From Leifsonia virtsii (GTDB lineage Bacteria > Actinomycetota > Actinomycetes > Actinomycetales > Microbacteriaceae), in contig NZ_JAROCB010000005.1 in assembly GCF_030433675.1 (NCBI RefSeq), positions 186,001 through 250,000 of the forward strand: a DNA stretch of 64,000 nucleotides, read 5' to 3'. The notes below the pieces were generated by a model, which was not told where the DNA came from, did not search any database, and saw nothing but the letters and a program-made list of their open reading frames with translations. Position numbers and translations under genes: made by a program. Shown here in pieces: positions 58,154 to 64,000 of this stretch. Numbering within the stretch: the first letter of the stretch is position 1; every line of letters starts with the position of its first letter.

Positions 58154-59746
58154 TCACTTCGCGGCGGCGACCGGCTCGCCCGTCGGCACCGTCTTGGGCA
58201 GGTTGCGCGAGAAGAACAGGGCACCGCACGAGATCAGTGCGATCGTCGCGAAGGAGAGCCGGAGCGCGGCCAACTGCGACTCCGAGTACAGGTTCTGCAG
58301 GGTCGCGCTGTCGGAGGACGAGAGCCCGTGGTCGGACGCGATCTTCGGAACCTCTGAGACGGCCACGACGCCGACGCCGTGCTGCGTCTCCTGCTGCACC
58401 TGCGTCTGCACGTCCTGCGGGAGCTCGCTCGCGGCGACGGCGCCGGCGAACGACGTCGAGAGCGCGGCGATCATCACCGAGCCGACCACCGCCGTCCCGA
58501 GCGACGAGCCGAGGTTCTGGAAGACGCCCTGGATGCCGCCCGCCTCACTCAGCTGATCGGGCCCGACCGACGACATCGTGACGTTGCCGAGCTGGGATGC
58601 CAGGAGGCCGAGCGCGGCGCCGGCCACGAACATCCCGACGCCGAAGCTCCAGCTGTCGAGCTGAGGGTCCACCGCTGCGAGCAGCACCAGGCTCGCCCCG
58701 ACGAGGGCCAGCTGGCCGATGCGCGCGATGCGCCGGGGTGCGACGCGCTTGGCGAGCACCGTGCCGAGGATGGAGAACAGGACGAGCGCGATCGACAGCG
58801 GGAAGATCTTCAGCCCCGTCGAGAGCGCGTCGAGGCCGAGGGTGAGCTGCAGGTACATCGGCACCACGAAGAAGAGACCGGCCGTCACCGTGTACTGCAG
58901 GCCCAGGCTTCCGACGCCGGCGCGCAACTGCGTGATGCGCAGGAGGGACGGGTCGAGCAGCGGCGGCCGCCCCCGCCGGATCAGCGCACGCTGCCGCAGG
59001 AAGAACAGCCACAGCACCACCGCTCCGCCCGACACGAGGAACGGGACGGGGGAGAGGCCGAGCACGGTCACGTCGGTGTTCGGGAGCAGCCAGCCCCAGA
59101 CCTTCGTCTGCAGGAGTCCCCACACCACGAGCACGAGGCCCAGCGCGGACAGCAGCACGGAGAGGGCGTCGATGCGGACGCGCTCGCGCTGGCCGCTGTC
59201 GTGCACCAGCCCGCTGAACATCAGCACGATGGCCATGATGACCACTTCGCCCGCGAACACGTACCGCCAGCTGGCGTAGGTGGTGAGGAACCCGCCGATC
59301 AGCGGCCCCACCGCCACCGCGACGCCCGAGGCCGCGCCGATGACGGCGAAGGCGGTCACGCGGGCGTGGCCGGAGTAGTTGTCGGCGATGAGTGCTGCGA
59401 TCGCCGGGATGACCAGCACGGCGCCGAGCCCCTCGACCACCGACCACCCGACGAACAGCACGACGATGTTGGGGCTGAGCGCCGTCGTCCCGGACCCCAC
59501 CGCGTAGACGATGGAGCCGATGATGAGCGCCCGCCGCCGGCCCCAGATGTCGCCCAGCTTCGCCCCGAGCAGCATGAACGCCGCCATGGTCAGCGTGTAG
59601 AAGGTGATCGTGGTCTGCATCGCGGCGATCGTGGTGTGCAGGTCGCGCACCACCGTCGAGATGGACACGTTCATCACCGTGCTGTCGAGCACCATCACGA
59701 ACTGCGCGGCGCCGAGCACCGTCACCGCACCCCACCGCTCAGCCAT
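58154..59746 (-). CDS. MFS multidrug exporter, DHA2/EmrB-QacA family
   Basis: 530 residues with 14 predicted helices. Motif A is LLGAKLGDIWGRRRALIIGS; motif C-like GVAVAVGPLIGGFLTTYASW lies in helix 5; VMVLDSTVMNVSISTVVRDL is the DHA2 first-helix signature with Asp. GGGAGG sets the start at 59746. Proton-driven efflux of drugs or hydrophobic cations. Near two TetR-type modules, but no direct operator seen at its own start. Confidence 0.85.
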   Translation of the reverse strand: MAERWGAVTVLGAAQFVMVLDSTVMNVSISTVVRDLHTTIAAMQTTITFYTLTMAAFMLLGAKLGDIWGRRRALIIGSIVYAVGSGTTALSPNIVVLFVGWSVVEGLGAVLVIPAIAALIADNYSGHARVTAFAVIGAASGVAVAVGPLIGGFLTTYASWRYVFAGEVVIMAIVLMFSGLVHDSGQRERVRIDALSVLLSALGLVLVVWGLLQTKVWGWLLPNTDVTVLGLSPVPFLVSGGAVVLWLFFLRQRALIRRGRPPLLDPSLLRITQLRAGVGSLGLQYTVTAGLFFVVPMYLQLTLGLDALSTGLKIFPLSIALVLFSILGTVLAKRVAPRRIARIGQLALVGASLVLLAAVDPQLDSWSFGVGMFVAGAALGLLASQLGNVTMSSVGPDQLSEAGGIQGVFQNLGSSLGTAVVGSVMIAALSTSFAGAVAASELPQDVQTQVQQETQHGVGVVAVSEVPKIASDHGLSSSDSATLQNLYSESQLAALRLSFATIALISCGALFFSRNLPKTVPTGEPVAAAK

Positions 59747-60113
59747 CGCGTGACCTCCCGCCGACACGCGGAGGCTAGCATCGCCGCCGGGCCGCGCGCG
59801 ACGGGGCGGTTACCGGGAGGCGCCGCACGGTGGATGCCGCCGGCCGATAACGCACGGCGGCGATCGCCTCACGCGTCGTCGTTTCGCGATATCCCCGTGC
59901 GGGCGTGATCTGCGAAGCGCTTGAGGCACCATCACCGGGCAGATCTGCGGGCGTGTCTCACGGGAATCGGTGGCCGCGGGCGTCAAATACCCGCCGAACG
60001 CGGACAGGGGTCGGGTCGCATGCCGCATTGGTGGACCGGCTTACGCACGGTGGAGGCCTCGGCAGACAACACGCATCCCCATACGATGGCTGCAACGTCC
60101 GATTGGAGAAGAC
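59747..60113. other. Long intergenic region with no clear gene
   Basis: About 367 nt between the MFS start and the small leader ORF. Short open frames have no start signal or coding-like composition. TACGAT at 60082-60087 could be a -10 for the membrane protein downstream. Nothing else is supported. Confidence 0.5.
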
Positions 60114-60170
60114 ATGCTCGTTGATCAAGCTGCGTCGGTCGAACAAAGCTGTCAGGCGGGCGCATCGTGA
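60114..60170 (+). CDS. Putative 18-residue leader ORF coupled to the next gene
   Basis: ATG CTC GTT through GCA TCG TGA, reading MLVDQAASVEQSCQAGAS. GGAGA lies 5-9 nt before the ATG. Its TGA overlaps the GTG start of the 60167 gene as GTGA, so translation of the short peptide could set entry into the larger gene. No attenuation hairpin is evident. Confidence 0.45.
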   Translation: MLVDQAASVEQSCQAGAS

Positions 60171-60544
60171 CGTTCTTCTCCCAGGAGCCTCTGCCTCGCG
60201 AGCGCCCAGCCGAGCGGTCGAGCGAGTCGCTCCGGTCGGTCGTTCACGCTGTCGGAGGGATGGGGCTCATAGTGCTCCCGATCATCCTCGTCGTCGCATC
60301 GCTGATGACAGCGTCCCAGAAATGGGGGTACACGGCGGATGCTGAGCGCGCCGCGATCGACGCGAAGGCGTTCCCTCTCATGATCGCCGCCGGTCTCATC
60401 ATGGCGGTCAGCGCGATTGCAGTATTTGTGCTGCGAGCCGCAGTTCGCGGCCGGTTTGGTGGCGGCAACGCCTGGGTGATCCTTGCGGTGCTGGCTCTTC
60501 CGGTGGCGCTCGGTCTAACCGTCACCGGCGCAGCGAACCTCTGA
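60167..60544 (+). CDS. Small membrane protein with two to three helices
   Basis: 125 residues. MGLIVLPIILVVASLMTASQ, LMIAAGLIMAVSAIAVFVLR and NAWVILAVLALPVALGLTVT are membrane segments; residues 1-25 are polar. The GTG start is supported by the GTGA overlap with the leader ORF; there is no direct ribosome site. No family assigned. Confidence 0.55.
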   Translation: MTFFSQEPLPRERPAERSSESLRSVVHAVGGMGLIVLPIILVVASLMTASQKWGYTADAERAAIDAKAFPLMIAAGLIMAVSAIAVFVLRAAVRGRFGGGNAWVILAVLALPVALGLTVTGAANL

Positions 60545-60776
60545 CGCCACGCGGCTGCCGGCAGAGGCGACAGCCGCGTGGCGGGAGACGACGACGCGGA
60601 GGATGGGCGAGGCGAACTCGTCGAGAATGAGCTCGCCCCATCGGCGGCGAGACGCGAGCCCCTTCCGCGATGATCGCCCCACGGGGTTCTCTGGGATTGT
60701 CTTGAGGCCCCTTACACTCTCGCCGGTTACCGATGATTTCCCTGTGCTTCAAGGACGTCGAGGTGATGATCTCGGC

Positions 60777-61715
60777 ATGGGTGTCGTGGTGAACGTGGAC
60801 AACTTCGCTCGGGCGGAGACGCATCGGATGATGCGGGATCTGCAGCAGGCCGCCGGGGGAGTCAACCGGTTCGACCATCGCCGGGAGCCGGCCGCGATCG
60901 ACAAGCAGACGGTGATCCGGATGAACCGGGACACGCTCTACAGTTCCGCGATCGTCGATGTCACCGGTGGGGCGACGCTGAGCATCCCGGAGCATGGGAA
61001 CCGGTACCTCTCGGCGATGGTGGTGAACGAGGAGCATTACGTGAACGCCGTCTTCCACGAACCGGGACGGTACGAGCTGACCCAGGAGCAGTTCGGGTCG
61101 GCGTACGTGCAGGTCGTCGTGCGCATCCTGGTGAGTCCGGACGATCCGGAGGACGTCGCCACCGTCGCCGCCCTCCAGGACCGCATCGGGCTCGAGGCAG
61201 GCTCGTCGACACCATTCGCGATGCCCGACTACGACCAGCGGAGCCTGGACGAGACCCGGGAGGCGCTGCTCGCCCTGGCCCGGAACCTCACCGAGTTCGA
61301 AGGAGCGTTCGGCGCCGAGGGCGAGGTCGACCCGGTCCGTCACCTGATCGGCACCGCCGCAGGGTTCGGCGGTCTTCCCGCGACGGAGGCCCGCTACATC
61401 CACGTGGAGCCGCAGCTTCCGGTCGGACAGCACGAGCTGACCGTCGGCGAGGTGCCGGTCGACGGGTTCTGGTCGGTGACCGTCTACAACGCTCATGGCT
61501 TCTTCGAACCCAACGACCGCGACTCGTACAGCGTCAACAACCTCACCGGTGCGCCGAACCCGGACGGGACGATCACCATCCGCTTCGGCGACTACCCGCC
61601 CAATGTACCGAACGCGATCCCCACTCCCGAGGGATGGAACTACGCCGTCCGGCTCTACCGGCCCCGCGCCGAGATCCTCGACGGAAGGTGGGTCTTCCCG
61701 TCACTGCGGGAGTGA
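60777..61715 (+). CDS. DUF1254/DUF1214-domain protein
   Basis: About 312 residues. VNVDNFARAETHRMMRDLQQ, NRFDHRREPAAIDKQTVIRM and NRDTLYSSAIVDVTGGATLS are DUF1254; PVDGFWSVTVYNAHGFFEPN through YSVNNLTGAPNPDGTITIRF is DUF1214. No signal peptide in this reading. The ATG at 60777 is a choice; a longer frame upstream lacks conserved sequence. Function unknown in the family. Confidence 0.8.
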   Translation: MGVVVNVDNFARAETHRMMRDLQQAAGGVNRFDHRREPAAIDKQTVIRMNRDTLYSSAIVDVTGGATLSIPEHGNRYLSAMVVNEEHYVNAVFHEPGRYELTQEQFGSAYVQVVVRILVSPDDPEDVATVAALQDRIGLEAGSSTPFAMPDYDQRSLDETREALLALARNLTEFEGAFGAEGEVDPVRHLIGTAAGFGGLPATEARYIHVEPQLPVGQHELTVGEVPVDGFWSVTVYNAHGFFEPNDRDSYSVNNLTGAPNPDGTITIRFGDYPPNVPNAIPTPEGWNYAVRLYRPRAEILDGRWVFPSLRE

Positions 61716-61843
61716 CCGGCCCGATAGCGCCCGCCGTCGCGCGAGACGAGAGACCAGCGCTAAGGTCGTATGCGGCTCGGCCGTCCGGTAGCCGATCGGC
61801 TATCGGACGCCAGTCGCAGCTTGTTGCGGTCGGCGGTTTCCGA

Positions 61844-62212
61844 TCACGCCGGCCGGCTGAACAGGTTGACGAGGTTGCCGTCGGGGTCGCGGAAGAGCGC
61901 GGAGCGGTTGCCCCACGGCATCGTCGTCGGAGGGAGCACCACGTCCGCGAGCGACGACTTCAGGCGGCCGTACTCGGCGTCGACGTCCGGGACCTCGAAC
62001 TCGACGACGATCGAACGGTTCGCGGCGGGCGCCAGGGCGTCGCCGAGCATCGCCACTGTCGCCGGCGCCGCGATCGCGAGGGTCGCGCCGGGCCCGGCGA
62101 ACTGGGCGAAGACAGGGGCGAGGCGTTCCGCGGTCAGTCCCGTGACGCGCTCGTAGAACGCGGCGAGACGGTCGACGTCGTCGGTGATGATGCGGATGGA
62201 TGCGAACGGCAC
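61844..62212 (-). CDS. VOC superfamily (glyoxalase-like) protein
   Basis: 122 residues. IRIITDDVDRLAAFYERVTG, VEFEVPDVDAEYGRLKSSLA and PWGNRSALFRDPDGNLVNLF are the repeated beta-alpha-beta-beta-beta modules of VOC proteins. Metal-ligand residues are incomplete, so it may be a binding or resistance protein rather than glyoxalase I. GTG start with GGAGG upstream. Confidence 0.83.
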   Translation of the reverse strand: MPFASIRIITDDVDRLAAFYERVTGLTAERLAPVFAQFAGPGATLAIAAPATVAMLGDALAPAANRSIVVEFEVPDVDAEYGRLKSSLADVVLPPTTMPWGNRSALFRDPDGNLVNLFSRPA

Positions 62213-62313
62213 GGTGACCTCCGGGTGGTGGATGGATGCGGCCCGAGCGGACCGGCCCCATCAGCCTCCCCGGGGGTCGCGACAGCGTCCTGTCGGTGTT
62301 TCGCCGAATCCAC

Positions 62314-63015
62314 TCACCGCGGGTCGTCGAGGATCGGCCGCAGCGTGCCGAACGGGATGTCGAGCTCCTCCCGCCGGAGGGTCCGCGCCGGGGGCCGCTC
62401 ATCCGTCACCTCGATCGACACCACGCGGTCTCCCCGGAACGCGCGGACGCCGTCGCGCAGGCGGCACCAACCGATGAGGTACCAGTCGCCGCCCTTGCCG
62501 ATCGAGCCGAGCGGCTCCACCTCGCGGTGGGTGAGCGCGCCGTCCCGGTCTCGGTAGGTCAGGCGGATGACCCGGTCGGCTCGCAGCGAGGCGGCGAACT
62601 CGGGCACGACGGACCGCTCGTCGTCGGCCTCGAGCAGGTGGATGCGAGACGCGGTGGAGGCCGCCCGGCGCGCGTCCTCGTCCGGCATCACGGCGAGCAC
62701 CTTGCGCTGCGCGGAGCCGGCCGCCTGCCGGAACGGGCCCCGGCGGAGGGTGCCGAGCCCGATCAGCACGGCGAGGGCCTCATCCGGGGTGAACCCCATC
62801 GGCCCGAGCGTCGCCGCCGCGTCGATCGTGTAGCCGCCGGTGCGCCCCTGCTCCGCCCAGATCGGCACCCCGGCCTCCTGCAGCGAGCCCAGGTCGCGCT
62901 CGATGGTGCGCACCGACACGTCGAAGCGCCCGGCGAGCCACCGGGCGCTTCGAGGGCGCGGCGCCGCCGCGCGAAGCTCCTCGACCAGGGCGTACAGGCG
63001 ATCGGTGCGGTTCAC
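62314..63015 (-). CDS. HTH_11/WYL-domain transcriptional regulator (YafY-like)
   Basis: 233 residues. TDRLYALVEELRAAAPRPRS then LAGRFDVSVRTIERDLGSLQ is the HTH_11 domain; GGYTIDAAATLGPMGFTPDE links to WYL (VIRLTYRDRDGALTHREVEP, LGSIGKGGDWYLIGWCRLRD). The GTG at 63015 has GATGAT 6 nt upstream, a weak leaderless pattern. The VOC gene 102 nt downstream in the same direction may be a target. Confidence 0.84.
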   Translation of the reverse strand: MNRTDRLYALVEELRAAAPRPRSARWLAGRFDVSVRTIERDLGSLQEAGVPIWAEQGRTGGYTIDAAATLGPMGFTPDEALAVLIGLGTLRRGPFRQAAGSAQRKVLAVMPDEDARRAASTASRIHLLEADDERSVVPEFAASLRADRVIRLTYRDRDGALTHREVEPLGSIGKGGDWYLIGWCRLRDGVRAFRGDRVVSIEVTDERPPARTLRREELDIPFGTLRPILDDPR

Positions 63016-63052
63016 ACAGCGATCATCCCGCACACCCCGGCGAGGACGCGCC

Positions 63053-64000
63053 TCACGCGGTGACCGACCGCCGCTTGTTGTACACGTCGAACGCGACGGC
63101 CGCGAGCAGCACCAGGCCCTTGATGAGGAGCTGGTAGTCGCTGTCGATGCCGAGGATGGACATGCCGTTGTTCAGCACGCCGATGATCAGACCACCGATG
63201 ATCGCGCCAGGGACCGTTCCGATGCCGCCGGTGACCGCCGCGCCTCCGATGAAGACGGCGGAGATCGCATCCAGCTCGAACCCGTTTCCTGCGCTCGGGC
63301 TCGCCAGGTTGAGGCCGGCGGTGAACACCAGGCCCGCGACCGCCGAGAGCACGCCCATGTTGACGAACAGCAGGAACGTGACGCGCTTGGTCTTGACGCC
63401 CGATAGCGCGGCCGCGGCGAGGTTGCCGCCGATGGCGTAGATGTGCCGGCCGAACACCGAGCGGTTCATGATCGCCGAGTAGCCGACCACCAGCACCGCC
63501 AGGATGATGAGCACGATCGGCGTGCCGTTGTAGCTGGCGAGCAGCACCGTGATGATGAGCACGAGCAGCACCAGGAACGCGAGCTTGACCAGGAACCACC
63601 ACAGCGGCTCGTCCTCGAGGTCGTACTTGCGGCGCACCGCCCGCTGGCGGAGAGCGTTTCCGACGATCGCGATGCTGGCGAGCAGGCCGAGGATCATCGT
63701 CAGCGGCTCGTAGCCGGTCGTCCCGAAGGCCGGGAGGAAGCCGGAGCCGATCGCGCGGAACTCCTTCGGGAAGAACGAGATCTGCTGGTTGCCGAGCGCG
63801 ATCTGGGCTGCACCGCGGAACGCCAGCATGCCCGCCAGTGTCACGATGAACGCGGGGATGCCGAAGTACGCGATCCAGAACCCCTGCCAGGCGCCGACGA
63901 GCGCGCCCAGAATCAGGCAGAACAGCACGGCGAGCGGCCACGGCAGGTGCCATTGCGAGATGAACACACCGGCCATGGCGCCGATGAACGCCACCACGCT
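63053..64000 (-). CDS. Sugar ABC transporter permease, XylH/RbsC type (truncated by window edge)
   Basis: At least 315 residues of a branched-chain/ribose-type permease. GLLIVTLAGMLAF-like FGIPAFIVTLAGMLAFRGAA, NRSVFGRHIYAIGGNLAAAA, SGVKTKRVTFLLFVNMGVLS and FIGGAAVTGGIGTVPGAIIG through GLIIGVLNNGMSILGID are typical of XylH/GguB, with long cytoplasmic insertion RQRAVRRKYDLEDEP. The start and probably the ATPase and binding protein lie beyond 64000. Confidence 0.85.
   Translation of the reverse strand, partial: SVVAFIGAMAGVFISQWHLPWPLAVLFCLILGALVGAWQGFWIAYFGIPAFIVTLAGMLAFRGAAQIALGNQQISFFPKEFRAIGSGFLPAFGTTGYEPLTMILGLLASIAIVGNALRQRAVRRKYDLEDEPLWWFLVKLAFLVLLVLIITVLLASYNGTPIVLIILAVLVVGYSAIMNRSVFGRHIYAIGGNLAAAALSGVKTKRVTFLLFVNMGVLSAVAGLVFTAGLNLASPSAGNGFELDAISAVFIGGAAVTGGIGTVPGAIIGGLIIGVLNNGMSILGIDSDYQLLIKGLVLLAAVAFDVYNKRRSVTA

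Noticed and set aside
58379-59908. Long plus-strand frame opposite the MFS gene
   Set aside because: His/Arg/Asp-rich shadow with no motif; MFS helices on the minus strand explain the region.
59905-60345. A 146-codon frame in the intergenic region after the MFS gene
   Set aside because: No start signal, Arg-rich, overlaps the better supported membrane protein.
1-64000. tRNA genes, CRISPR arrays, insertion sequences, prophage or replication origin
   Set aside because: No repeated spacers, cloverleaf-like sequences, transposase or integrase motifs were seen by eye; a covariance-model scan was not possible here.

Overview
The window looks like a chromosomal segment of a high-GC actinobacterium, most likely Microbacteriaceae (Leifsonia-like). 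The evidence is the very high GC at third codon positions, many GTG starts, many 4-nt ATGA/GTGA gene overlaps, a DUF7882-type small protein (52182-52508) of the kind common in that family, two carbohydrate ABC importers without their own ATPase gene, and a run of leaderless starts in which TAnnnT lies 6-7 nt before the start codon. I saw no tRNA, rRNA, CRISPR array, insertion sequence or phage gene. The last gene runs off the right edge.

Layout. 1-8.7 kb: quinone-reductase-like flavoprotein, small membrane protein, MASE1 sensor kinase, AraC and TetR regulators, XRE/MmyB-like regulator, two alpha/beta hydrolases, MaoC-like hydratase, DUF1269-like membrane protein. 8.8-13 kb: GT2-GtrA and GT39 glycosyltransferases, then a soluble Ser/Thr kinase. 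13-23.4 kb: a DeoR-controlled sugar island with a GH4 glycosidase, class II ketose-bisphosphate aldolase, amidohydrolase, SIS isomerase, ABC binding protein and two permeases, and two PfkB-type kinases. Together they form a private import-to-triose-phosphate route. 23.5-30.5 kb: DUF2510 protein, nucleotidyltransferase, YibE/F protein, an HxlR-linked DsbA/oxidoreductase/DoxX module, and a MarR-linked NADP oxidoreductase.

30.5-31.8 kb: a two-gene clpP operon behind a tandem dyad resembling the Streptomyces PopR site. The second ClpP has Ala at the catalytic Ser position and carries a poly-G frameshift. 31.8-35.8 kb: a four-gene oxidoreductase/esterase operon divergent from an AraC gene. 35.9-47.9 kb: a LacI-controlled polysaccharide locus with binding protein, two permeases, GH130, a 1527-residue secreted PL8 lyase, a second LacI and a phosphomannomutase-like HAD enzyme. 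47.9-64 kb: Ppx/GppA phosphatase, then many small regulator-plus-enzyme modules (MarR-hydrolase, TetR-flavoprotein, TetR-aldo/keto reductase-MFS exporter), two GNATs, small membrane proteins, a DUF1254/1214 protein, VOC protein, WYL regulator and a XylH-type permease.

The region is mostly adaptive metabolism: two glycan or sugar islands with their own regulators and operators, and about eight regulator/oxidoreductase or hydrolase pairs suited to electrophile or xenobiotic stress. In most of them an inverted repeat sits in the intergenic space next to the regulator gene. The most unusual element is the clpP pair.
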